Shown piece by piece: positions 1 to 7,064 of a stretch of 16,704 nucleotides of DNA. The translations under genes and the position numbers were made by a program. Where the stretch lies: contig DAORXQ010000012.1 of assembly GCA_035371905.1 (NCBI GenBank), positions 15,600 to 32,303 on the forward strand, given 5' to 3'. A model generated the notes under the pieces. The model saw only the letters and a list, made by a program, of their open reading frames with translations. It searched no databases and was not told the DNA's origin. Position 1 is the stretch's first letter. The number at the start of each line of letters is the position of its first letter. This DNA comes from a bacterium (GTDB taxonomy: Bacteria > Ratteibacteria > UBA8468 > B48-G9 > JAFGKM01).

Positions 1-157
1 ATGTTTTTCCTTCAAGAGATGGATATTTTTCAACACTCTTTTTTAAAATTTCTTCATTTATATCAACGATGGCAACAACTTCCCATTCCTTTGAACTCAT
101 AACTATATCAAGCCAACTTGCTCCAAATCCACCAACTCCAATCTGTATAATCTTCAT
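1..157 (-). CDS. Gfo/Idh/MocA-type NAD(P)-dependent oxidoreductase, N-terminal fragment
   Basis: Only the first 52 codons are inside the window; the gene continues past the left edge. The protein opens with a beta strand and the Rossmann dinucleotide loop GVGGFG (residues 7-12), followed by a helix and a second strand ending in VDIN (31-34), where the Asp would hold the adenine ribose of NAD. This order is typical of the N-terminus of Gfo/Idh/MocA sugar or polyol dehydrogenases. The ATG at 157 overlaps the stop of the upstream lipoprotein gene as ATGA and has a strong GGAGGGAG ribosome site, so translation is probably coupled. Substrate cannot be told; other Rossmann-fold dehydrogenases remain possible. 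Confidence 0.72.
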   Translation of the reverse strand, partial: MKIIQIGVGGFGASWLDIVMSSKEWEVVAIVDINEEILKKSVEKYPSLEGKT

Positions 158-492
158 TTTTCTCCCTCCTCTTTTTCAAAAATTCCGAATTTTATTACTT
201 TCCCGTTTCTGTCAAAACCTACATAATATTTATCATAAATCCATACCTCCATCAAGTTAGTTTTTGAAATAAAAGTTTGATGATTTTTACCGAGTATTTT
301 TTCAACTTCACCTTTTTCCATCCCAGGTGGTATTTCTCCTTTAATAATTGACTGTTTCCACTCTTCTTTTAAATCAGGGTTATTTTTTATATATTCTTCT
401 CTATAAACAGCATCAAGAAATGTTTTTTCTTTTTTTTGAAATACACATCCAGTAAGAAAAATTAAAGAAATATAAAAAATTGTTTTTCGCAT
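154..492 (-). CDS. small lipoprotein, BamE/SmpA/OmlA-like
   Basis: A 112-residue protein. It begins with a lipoprotein signal (basic MRK, hydrophobic stretch, lipobox LTGC with Cys16 as the predicted lipidation site). A charged linker follows, then a domain from about residue 50: an I-x-x-G-x-x-x-G-M-x-K-x-E-V-x-x-I-L-G motif, then WIYDKYYVGFDRNGKVIKF. This is the pattern of SmpA/OmlA/BamE lipoproteins, whose best known member helps the outer-membrane beta-barrel assembly machine. Assignment to BamE itself is inference; the fold is shared by other small periplasmic lipoproteins. The start is fixed by AAAGGAGGG just upstream. It is divergent from the transglutaminase-like gene, 37 bp away, and overlaps the oxidoreductase gene by 4 bases. 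Confidence 0.7.
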   Translation of the reverse strand: MRKTIFYISLIFLTGCVFQKKEKTFLDAVYREEYIKNNPDLKEEWKQSIIKGEIPPGMEKGEVEKILGKNHQTFISKTNLMEVWIYDKYYVGFDRNGKVIKFGIFEKEEGEK

Positions 493-516
493 CTTCCCTC
501 CTTTTGTTTTTTATTT

Positions 517-530
517 TATCATATATATTA
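517..530 (+). promoter_or_regulatory. candidate -10 box for a leaderless transcript
   Basis: The hexamer TATCAT (517-522) matches the -10 consensus at five of six positions and lies about 7 bases before the ATG at 530. No Shine-Dalgarno sequence is visible before that ATG, although most other genes here with free upstream space have one. No good -35 is seen. A leaderless mRNA starting at or next to A530 would explain both facts; this is inference. Confidence 0.3.
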
Positions 531-1153
531 TGGAAAAAGAATATCTATTACCTACAAAAATCTGTGATGTTGAAAATCCCGATATAAAGATGAAAAGTTA
601 TTTTCTCACAAAAAAGAGTTTTTCTGAAAAGCAGAAAGCAATTGATATTTTTAATTTTGTGAGAGATGAAATTAAATACAGGTTTGATTATTCCTATACA
701 AAGGCGTCGGAAACATTGAAAAAAGGATATGGAAATTGTTTTAATAAATCAAATCTCCAAATAGCGCTTTTAAGAAGTTGTGGTATATATGCTGGATATA
801 GAGTGTATCTGATAAAAAAGGAGGTCTTTTTACCAATTGTTCCTAAGGATATTTACGAAAAAATAAGTCAGCCAACTGTTCATGTAAGTTGTGCTGTTTA
901 TATAGAAAAAAAATGGGTGGAAAGTGATTCAACAATAGATTTTGAGTTATATAACCATATTTACAGAAATATGGAAAACTGGAAATATGTTGAATGGGAT
1001 GGAGAAAATGATATATCAATACCAGCGGAGTATATAGTTGAAAATCAGGGTATTTATTCCAACATTGACCTTTATCTTTTGAATCCACCTAAATTCTGGA
1101 ATGATGAATTACTTGAAAAAGCAAATAGATTTATAGATGAACTTTTAAAATAA
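530..1153 (+). CDS. transglutaminase-like superfamily protein
   Basis: A 207-residue cytoplasmic protein with no signal peptide. The transglutaminase/papain-like triad is in order: Cys70 in GYGNCFNKS, His118 in TVHVSCAVY, Asp133 in WVESDSTID. The part before it (FNFVRDEIKYRFDY, about 41-54) matches the helix and strand that normally precede the catalytic Cys in bacterial transglutaminase-like proteins. Such proteins may be proteases, peptide N-glycanase relatives or cross-linkers, so the reaction cannot be named. The start at 530 is chosen because family similarity begins within the first residues (EYLLPT). It is the only plus-strand gene seen, convergent with the URO-D-family gene and divergent from the lipoprotein gene. 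Confidence 0.78.
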   Translation: MEKEYLLPTKICDVENPDIKMKSYFLTKKSFSEKQKAIDIFNFVRDEIKYRFDYSYTKASETLKKGYGNCFNKSNLQIALLRSCGIYAGYRVYLIKKEVFLPIVPKDIYEKISQPTVHVSCAVYIEKKWVESDSTIDFELYNHIYRNMENWKYVEWDGENDISIPAEYIVENQGIYSNIDLYLLNPPKFWNDELLEKANRFIDELLK

Positions 1154-1199
1154 AAAAAAGTCCCTTTTGAAACCTTTGTCTGTCAACAATTTCCCAAGT

Positions 1200-1214
1200 C
1201 CACCTTAAAGGTGG
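1200..1214. repeat. short palindrome spanning the stop codon of the URO-D-family gene
   Basis: CCACCTTAAAGGTGG is a 15-bp near-perfect palindrome, and the minus-strand stop codon (1205-1207) lies inside it. The last codons of the URO-D-family protein (PTSHL) fall in one arm. The flanks continue a weaker symmetry (CCC/GGG). Further along the minus strand, near 1160-1175, is a weak AAAAG/CTTTT hairpin followed by a T-tract. It may act as a bidirectional terminator between two convergent genes, or be a copy of a dispersed palindromic repeat that invaded the gene end. No second copy is seen in the window. Confidence 0.45.
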
Positions 1215-2278
1215 GAGGTAGGGTAATTTAGATACCAGTTTTTTTTAAGATGATTTATGTAATTTTCACATATCCAGTCAGGTACATTTGCCGGTATGTG
1301 ATTTCCAACAGCAAAGATTAAACCCTTACATTTTCCATTTTTTACATAACTTAAAGTTCTTTCAATATCATTTTTTACTTTTTCCCATTTTCCAAGTGTC
1401 ATATCTCTGCAATCAACATAACTTCCAACAAGACAAATACTATCACCAAAATTTTCAGCCATAAAACCAAAATCATTTACCGGTTCAAAAATAAGTCCAT
1501 CTGCACCTACTTCAATTATATCTTTTGCAAACATACTGAAATTTCCGTCTGAACAAAAGAGTATTTTTTTCCCTTTTTTCTTTAAATCCTTCCAGAGTTC
1601 TCCATATCTCGGTATGATTGCTTTTCTGTAAAAATCAGGAGATAGAAAAGGACCTGAATACCATACAAAATCATCATGCTGGATTATTACATCTACATCT
1701 GTATAAGCCCATGCTTTCATATAAAAAAGAGTATAGTTAAAAAATCTATCTATAAGTTTTTCAAATTTATTTTTGTCACTTGCAGAGAGTAAAAGCATTT
1801 CCCATCCGAATGTCTGTATCAGTCCTGAAATAATTGTTTTGTAATATCCTCCTGTTATAAGTTGGTCTGGAAAATACTCACAGAGTTTTTTATATTTTTC
1901 TTGATATGTTTTAACCTGTTCATTAAAATCAGGAAAACTATATTCTTTCTCAGGGTCAAATTCCCATACCTCAAAAACATCTTTAAAAGGGCATTCTTTT
2001 TTTTCTTTTCTATCAGAACCATCTATTGCATATATCGCATGTCCCATATCAGTTGCTCTTCCTCTATCAAACCAGTTTCCGTAAAGTCCATCATCAGTTA
2101 CCCATAAAAAGTCATAACTCCATATTTCATAAAATTTTTTAATTCTTTCAGGATATTCTTCTGACATACCTGTAATTTTTGAAATGTAATCTTTATGATA
2201 TTCCATACTGTATTCTGTATGTGCAACTCTATCTTCCATTTTAAGATTTATCGCATCAATTGCTATTTTTTTGCTCAT
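1205..2278 (-). CDS. uroporphyrinogen decarboxylase (URO-D) family protein
   Basis: A 357-residue soluble protein of the URO-D superfamily, which includes uroporphyrinogen decarboxylase and corrinoid methyltransferases. Visible family landmarks: HDDFVWYSGPFLSPDFY (201-217), IPRYGELW (222-229), FCSDGN (241-246), GADGLIFEP (258-266) and AVGNHIP (323-329). It resembles the uncharacterised branch common in Planctomycetes-, Lentisphaerae- and Omnitrophota-like genomes more than HemE, and no other haem gene is nearby. In many relatives the FCSDGN position has His where this protein has Cys242, a possible metal ligand. The start ATG overlaps the PHP lipoprotein stop as ATGA. The C-terminal YPTSHL runs into a DNA palindrome and may be a late addition. 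Substrate unknown. Confidence 0.8.
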   Translation of the reverse strand: MSKKIAIDAINLKMEDRVAHTEYSMEYHKDYISKITGMSEEYPERIKKFYEIWSYDFLWVTDDGLYGNWFDRGRATDMGHAIYAIDGSDRKEKKECPFKDVFEVWEFDPEKEYSFPDFNEQVKTYQEKYKKLCEYFPDQLITGGYYKTIISGLIQTFGWEMLLLSASDKNKFEKLIDRFFNYTLFYMKAWAYTDVDVIIQHDDFVWYSGPFLSPDFYRKAIIPRYGELWKDLKKKGKKILFCSDGNFSMFAKDIIEVGADGLIFEPVNDFGFMAENFGDSICLVGSYVDCRDMTLGKWEKVKNDIERTLSYVKNGKCKGLIFAVGNHIPANVPDWICENYINHLKKNWYLNYPTSHL

Positions 2279-3243
2279 TTTATACCAAATGGGTTTAAGT
2301 ATATATATCCATTTTCTCCAAAGATTTCAACTCTTAAATATTTTTTTATTTCGTTATTTTTTTTGTAATTTATTTCACTGCCATATCCAACAACTCTACC
2401 GTCTGAAATCCATTTTATTTCTTTAAAATTTTTACAATATATTTTAATTTTTCCTGTTTTTTTATCAATAATTATTCTATTAAAGTAAGGCATATCAGTT
2501 CCTAACACAGCAGAGCATATATAAAATTTCCCCTTTTTTATTGCATCTTTTATTTCTTTTTCATCAATTTTTTCAAGTAAAAGAATATTCCAGTTTATTG
2601 CAAGTTGAGATAAAGTGTGAAAATCGTCATTTCCAAATCCCCAAACAGGTCTTTCAGGCATTGTTTTTTTCAAAATTTCATCCCATATATCTGTATCTCC
2701 ATAAATTTTACCTTTACTCTGAACACCTGTATTTAGAACTTCAATTCCCGATAAACTCTGATACTTTTCAAATAAATTAACATACCAGTCAATTTTTTTT
2801 GTGTATCTTCCTGGATGCGCAAAAAAACAAATTCCTTCTTTTTCATCAACATATTTTAAAATCTCCTCTTCATTTAATGCTTCTATTTTTTCGGGTATTT
2901 TGAATGAAAAGAGGGAAACTATATGATGCTGTTGATTTTTACCAAACTCAACTCCAGGTATTAAAAATAGTTCATCTGTTTTTAAAGATGTAAATTTATT
3001 GTGGTCTGTGATTGATAAAATTGAATAGTTTTTCATTTTGTAAAGAGAAATAACTTTTTCAGGTTTTTCTTTTCCATCACTTTCTGTTGTATGAGTATGT
3101 AAGTTTGCTTTGTATCTTTTAATTTTATTCCAGTTTATATCTTCATAGGGATTAATTATTTTAATTTCTTTTTTTTCTTTATATTTAATCAGACATCCAT
3201 TTAAAGATAAAATCAAAAAAATCAGAAAAAAACATCTTCTCAT
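2275..3243 (-). CDS. PHP-domain lipoprotein (putative metal-dependent phosphoesterase)
   Basis: A 322-residue protein with a lipoprotein signal: MRR, hydrophobic core, lipobox LNGC with Cys17. The rest is a PHP domain, a trinuclear-metal phosphoesterase fold: NLHTHTTESDG (His49, His51), SITDHN (Asp80, His81), PGVEF (Glu99), QHHIVSLF (His106/107), FAHPGR (His143) and GFGNDDFH (Asp207, His209). All expected metal ligands appear present, so it should be active, probably in the periplasm or at a membrane face. A small beta domain follows after about residue 240. Start supported by AAGGAGA six bases upstream. It lies 40 bp after argF and overlaps the URO-D-family gene by 4 bases. Substrate not predictable. 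Confidence 0.82.
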   Translation of the reverse strand: MRRCFFLIFLILSLNGCLIKYKEKKEIKIINPYEDINWNKIKRYKANLHTHTTESDGKEKPEKVISLYKMKNYSILSITDHNKFTSLKTDELFLIPGVEFGKNQQHHIVSLFSFKIPEKIEALNEEEILKYVDEKEGICFFAHPGRYTKKIDWYVNLFEKYQSLSGIEVLNTGVQSKGKIYGDTDIWDEILKKTMPERPVWGFGNDDFHTLSQLAINWNILLLEKIDEKEIKDAIKKGKFYICSAVLGTDMPYFNRIIIDKKTGKIKIYCKNFKEIKWISDGRVVGYGSEINYKKNNEIKKYLRVEIFGENGYIYLNPFGIK

Positions 3244-3283
3244 TTTTTCTCCTTGGTGATTTTTTTAGAAATTGAAAATTCTT

Positions 3284-4195
3284 TCATATCTTTCCAAAAA
3301 TGAAACATAAAAGGCCTTTTTGACAATGAAGACGATTTTCTGCTTGGTCAAGAACAATTGAATTTGGTCCATCTATCACATCATCTGTTACTTCTTCTCC
3401 TCTGTGTGCGGGAAGGCAGTGCATGAATAGGAAATCGGATTTTGCTTTTTTCAATAAATTCTTATTTACCTGATATTCTTTAAAAATTTTAAGTCGTTTT
3501 TCCCTTTCCCTTTCATCTCCCATACTTATCCATGTGTCTGTATAAATAATGTCAGCGTCTTCAATAAAAGCATCTGGTTTTGTACTTATTTTTAAAAGAT
3601 TTTTATTTTTCATATTTTTTATTATTTTTTCATCGGGTCTATACTCATCAGGACAGGAAACTCTTATCTCAATCCCGAGCAAGTCACATCCTTCAATAAG
3701 TGTATTACATATATTGTTTCCATCTCCAATATAGGTTATTTTTATGTTTTCAAAAGTTCCCTTTTTTTCATAAATTGTAAAGAAATCACAGAGAATTTGT
3801 ACAGGATGGTAAAGGTCTGTTAAAGCATTTATTACAGGTATTTCAGCACATTTTGCAAATTCTTCAACTTCTTCCTGTGCATAAGTCCTTATTATGATTC
3901 CATCTAAATATCGTGAAATTACTTTTGCTGTATCTTTAATTGATTCTCCTCTTGAAATTTGAGTTACTTCGGATGAAAGATAAATTGGAAAACCGCCAAG
4001 TTGTTGAATTGCGACTTCAAAGGATATTCTGGTTCTCGTACTTGGTTTTGAAAATAATAATCCAATTGTCAGATTTTTGAGGTGTTCTGTAATTTTTTTT
4101 TCTTTTTTTAAACTTTTAAAATATTTTGTAATATCAAAGATTTTATATACTTCTTCTTTTGAAATATCTTTTATCTTAAGGAAATCTCTTTTCAT
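3284..4195 (-). CDS. argF: ornithine carbamoyltransferase
   Basis: Transfers the carbamoyl group of carbamoyl phosphate to ornithine, giving citrulline in arginine synthesis. The 303-residue protein has the carbamoyl-phosphate motif SKPSTRTR (49-56), the HPVQ loop (130-133), the ornithine-specific DTWISMG loop (220-226) and the catalytic HCLPAHRGEEV (259-269). The SMG loop separates it from aspartate carbamoyltransferase and from N-acetyl- or N-succinylornithine carbamoyltransferases. Length is normal for the family. It starts within the argD stop (ATGA overlap), so argB, argD and argF are almost certainly cotranscribed and translationally coupled. argC, argJ, argG and argH are not in the window. 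Confidence 0.96.
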   Translation of the reverse strand: MKRDFLKIKDISKEEVYKIFDITKYFKSLKKEKKITEHLKNLTIGLLFSKPSTRTRISFEVAIQQLGGFPIYLSSEVTQISRGESIKDTAKVISRYLDGIIIRTYAQEEVEEFAKCAEIPVINALTDLYHPVQILCDFFTIYEKKGTFENIKITYIGDGNNICNTLIEGCDLLGIEIRVSCPDEYRPDEKIIKNMKNKNLLKISTKPDAFIEDADIIYTDTWISMGDEREREKRLKIFKEYQVNKNLLKKAKSDFLFMHCLPAHRGEEVTDDVIDGPNSIVLDQAENRLHCQKGLLCFIFGKI

Positions 4196-5382
4196 TGAAT
4201 TCCTGCCTCTTTTAATGATTTTTTTAATATCTCTATTCCTTCATCAATCTCTTCTTTTTTAACATTTATAGCAGGCATTATTCTTATTACATTCTGATGG
4301 GTACAGTTTATAAGAAGTCCGTTTTTAGCACATATATTTACGAGTTCCTCACCCTGTTTTTCAATTTCAATTGCAAGCATTAGTCCCAATCCTTTGACTT
4401 TTTTTATCCCTTTGAATTCTTCTTTTAATTTTTCAAGTTTTTCTTTAAGGTATTTTCCCATAATTTTTACATTTTCAAGCAGGTTTTCATTTTCTATTGC
4501 TTCAAGAACACCAAGACAGGCAGCACAGGCAAGAGGAGAACCACCAAAGGTTGATGCATGGGTTCCCGGTCCCATTAAATCTGCAATTTCTTTTCTGGCA
4601 ATCATAGCTCCAACAGGAAAACCTCCTCCAAGTGTCTTTGCAAGAGTCATGATATCCGGTTCAACACCAAATATCTGATATGCAAAGAGTTCTCCTGTTC
4701 TACCAAATCCGGTCTGAACTTCATCAAAAATTAAAAGAATATCTTTTTTTTCACATAAATCTTTGACTTTTTTTAAGTAATCTTTATCCACTACATTAAT
4801 TCCACCTTCTCCCTGTATTAACTCAAGTATTATTCCTGCAACCTCATCATCTATTTTTGAATAAAGGTCTGAAAAATCATTAAATTTTGCATAAATAAAA
4901 CCTGTAGGAAGTGGTTCAAACATTTCATTATATTTTTTCTGTCCTGTCATTGTAACTGTTGCAAGAGTTCTTCCATGAAAAGAATTTTCCATTGAAATAA
5001 TTTTATATTTTCCTTTTTTCCTTCCATACAACCTTGTAAGTTTAATGGCAGATTCATTTGCTTCTGCTCCACTGTTACAGAAAAAAACTTTACCACCAAA
5101 TGATAATCTGGAGAGTTTTTCTGCAAGAAGTGCCTGCCATGGATGATAATAATTATTTGAAATATGTATCAGTATTTCAACCTGTTCTTTAATTTTTTTT
5201 ACAACCTGTGGATGACAGTGTCCAAGACCACTTACTGCCCATCCAGGGAAAAAATCAAGATATTTTTTTCCATCAATGTCCCATAAATAACTCCCTTTCC
5301 CCTTAACAAAAATAAAATTCTGCTTCCTATAAGACGGGATAACATAATCATTATAATTTTTTAAAATTTTTTCTTTATCCAT
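4192..5382 (-). CDS. argD: acetylornithine aminotransferase (PLP-dependent, class III)
   Basis: A 396-residue class III aminotransferase that makes N-acetylornithine from N-acetylglutamate semialdehyde and glutamate. Landmarks: SGAEANE (104-110, phosphate cup), FHGRT (135-139), IFDEVQTGFGRTG (218-230, Asp220 for the pyridine nitrogen), LAKTLGGGFPVGA (247-259) with Lys249 as the Schiff-base lysine, and HASTFGGSPLAC. Placement between argB and argF makes the arginine role much more likely than ornithine or GABA aminotransferase. The start overlaps the argB stop by 8 bases (ATGGATAA) and the Shine-Dalgarno is weak, which suggests reinitiation by ribosomes finishing argB. Confidence 0.95.
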   Translation of the reverse strand: MDKEKILKNYNDYVIPSYRKQNFIFVKGKGSYLWDIDGKKYLDFFPGWAVSGLGHCHPQVVKKIKEQVEILIHISNNYYHPWQALLAEKLSRLSFGGKVFFCNSGAEANESAIKLTRLYGRKKGKYKIISMENSFHGRTLATVTMTGQKKYNEMFEPLPTGFIYAKFNDFSDLYSKIDDEVAGIILELIQGEGGINVVDKDYLKKVKDLCEKKDILLIFDEVQTGFGRTGELFAYQIFGVEPDIMTLAKTLGGGFPVGAMIARKEIADLMGPGTHASTFGGSPLACAACLGVLEAIENENLLENVKIMGKYLKEKLEKLKEEFKGIKKVKGLGLMLAIEIEKQGEELVNICAKNGLLINCTHQNVIRIMPAINVKKEEIDEGIEILKKSLKEAGIQ

Positions 5383-6253
5383 TTTTTATTATCTCTGAAC
5401 CAACTCCGTGTTCTGTTAAAACTTCAAGAATTAAAGAATGAGGAATATTACCACTTATAATATGAACCGATTTTACTCCATTTTTTATTCCATTTATCCC
5501 TGCTTTTACTTTTGGTATCATTCCTTCTTTTATAACACCATCTTTTATTAATTCTTCTCCCTGCGAAACTGTTAATGTTGAAATTAAAGTGTCTGGATTT
5601 TCAGGATTTCTCATAATTCCGAGTACATCGGTAATAAAAATAAGTTTTTCACTTTTCAAATTTGAGGCAACAAATGAAGCAAATGTATCTCCATTTACAT
5701 TGTATAGATTTTCATCGTCTCCCATCGCAAGTGGCGCACAGACAAGTATATTTTTTTCTTTAAGTTTATTTTCTATATATTCAATATTTGCTTTTTTAAG
5801 TTGTCCAACAAATCCAAGGTCTACGACTTCCTCACCCTTTTGATAATGGATTTTTGAGGCAGTGACAAACTTTTCTTCAGGAGTAATCTTATCAACATTG
5901 CATTCAAATTTATCCTTTAAAATAGTTACAATTTCATCCCTTACCCTGAATAAAACATCTTTAACTATATTCAATGTCTGTAAATTAGTAACCCTCAATC
6001 CATCAACAAATTTTGCTTTACCTCCTTTCTTCTCAATCTCATCATTTATAAATTTTCCTCCGCCACATACAAGTATAATTTTTATATCAAGAAAAGAAAG
6101 AAATGCAACATCAAAAAGAATACTTTCTTTAACATCTTCAATCTGATAAATGCTTCCACCAACTTTAATCACAAATATTCTATTTTTGAATTCTTTAATA
6201 TATTTAAATGCTTCAACAAGAATATCTGCTTTTTTTCCAACTTCATCTGTCAT
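5375..6253 (-). CDS. argB: acetylglutamate kinase, arginine-sensitive type
   Basis: Phosphorylates N-acetylglutamate at the second step of arginine synthesis. The amino-acid-kinase fold shows FVIKVGGS (27-34, Lys30), VCGGGKFIN (62-70), DGLRVTN (84-90), NVNGDTFAS (185-193) and MIPKVKAG (245-252, Lys248). Two features mark the arginine-inhibited branch: an N-terminal helix before the first strand (ADILVEAFKYIKEF, 9-22), and the C-terminal signature HSLILEVLTEHGVGS (272-286). Odd points are Cys63 where most family members have His in the HGGG loop, and Gly188 where NADT is usual. Start ATG 6253 has AAAGGAG upstream. It follows purQ by 44 bases and overlaps argD by 8. Confidence 0.93.
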   Translation of the reverse strand: MTDEVGKKADILVEAFKYIKEFKNRIFVIKVGGSIYQIEDVKESILFDVAFLSFLDIKIILVCGGGKFINDEIEKKGGKAKFVDGLRVTNLQTLNIVKDVLFRVRDEIVTILKDKFECNVDKITPEEKFVTASKIHYQKGEEVVDLGFVGQLKKANIEYIENKLKEKNILVCAPLAMGDDENLYNVNGDTFASFVASNLKSEKLIFITDVLGIMRNPENPDTLISTLTVSQGEELIKDGVIKEGMIPKVKAGINGIKNGVKSVHIISGNIPHSLILEVLTEHGVGSEIIKNG

Positions 6254-6297
6254 CTTTTGCTCCTTTTATAGTTTATTATTATAATCCTTTAAATTTT

Positions 6298-7062
6298 TTA
6301 AGAGAAATATTTTACCATATTTTTGAAAATTTTAAAGGAAGGGGTAAATTCATCTCCATAATTTTTCAGAAAATCAGGATAATAATACTTAAGAATAGCC
6401 CTTTCAGGATGCGGCATCATTCCTACAATAAGACCGTCTTTACTGCATATCCCCGCAATATTTCCAATAGAACCATTTGGATTATAAGGATAACCAGAAA
6501 GATTTCCATTTTTATCACAATATCTCAACACAACCTGTTTATTTTTCTCAATTTCTTTCAAACTTTTACTATTTTTAGGATAGAACTTTCCTTCAGCATG
6601 AGCAACAGGCATTCTTATTATATCTGGAAGACCTTCAAAAAAGGGACAGATACTTTTTTCTACTTTTAAATAAATCCATCTATCCTCAAATCTTCCAGAA
6701 TCATTCCATTCAAGTGTTACAGATTGTTCAGAGTTAAATGGTAAAATCCCGGATTTCACAAGGACCTGGAACCCATTACAAATACCGAGAATTACTTTTT
6801 TTTCAAAAATAAATTTTTCTACTTCATCCCACAGTTTTAATTTTATTTGATTTGCAAGAACTTTTCCTGCACCTATATCATCTCCATAAGAAAATCCACC
6901 CGGTATAACAAGTATCTGATAATCAGAGAGTTTTTTTTCTTTTCTTATAATCTGATTTATATGAATTCTTTCAGCAGAAGCACCTGCAAGATTGAAAGCC
7001 CACTCTGTTTCAAAATCACAATTTGTACCTGCAACTCTTAAAATTATAACTTTTGGTTTCAT
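6298..7062 (-). CDS. purQ: phosphoribosylformylglycinamidine synthase subunit I (glutamine amidotransferase)
   Basis: Class I glutaminase subunit that feeds ammonia to PurL for formylglycinamidine ribonucleotide synthesis. The triad is present: Cys95 in LGICNGFQVL and His218/Glu220 in MMPHPERA. IPGGFSYGDDIGAG (53-66) is the PurQ oxyanion-loop region, and MPVAHAEGKFY (151-161) matches the PurL-contact segment. At 254 residues it resembles the longer bacterial PurQ forms. It starts 2 bases after the purL stop; the only Shine-Dalgarno-like GGAG lies about 17 bases upstream, so coupling to purL is likely. Together with PurS it makes the three-part FGAM synthase. Confidence 0.96.
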   Translation of the reverse strand: MKPKVIILRVAGTNCDFETEWAFNLAGASAERIHINQIIRKEKKLSDYQILVIPGGFSYGDDIGAGKVLANQIKLKLWDEVEKFIFEKKVILGICNGFQVLVKSGILPFNSEQSVTLEWNDSGRFEDRWIYLKVEKSICPFFEGLPDIIRMPVAHAEGKFYPKNSKSLKEIEKNKQVVLRYCDKNGNLSGYPYNPNGSIGNIAGICSKDGLIVGMMPHPERAILKYYYPDFLKNYGDEFTPSFKIFKNMVKYFS

Positions 7063-7064
7063 TT

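Noticed and set aside
1154..1199. Strong intrinsic terminator between the convergent genes
   Set aside because: Only a 5-bp AAAAG/CTTTT stem with a T-tract is present. It may contribute to termination, but it is weak.
4394..4678. Plus-strand open frame inside argD, and similar frames opposite other genes
   Set aside because: Shadows of well-supported genes on the other strand; no ribosome site or family features.
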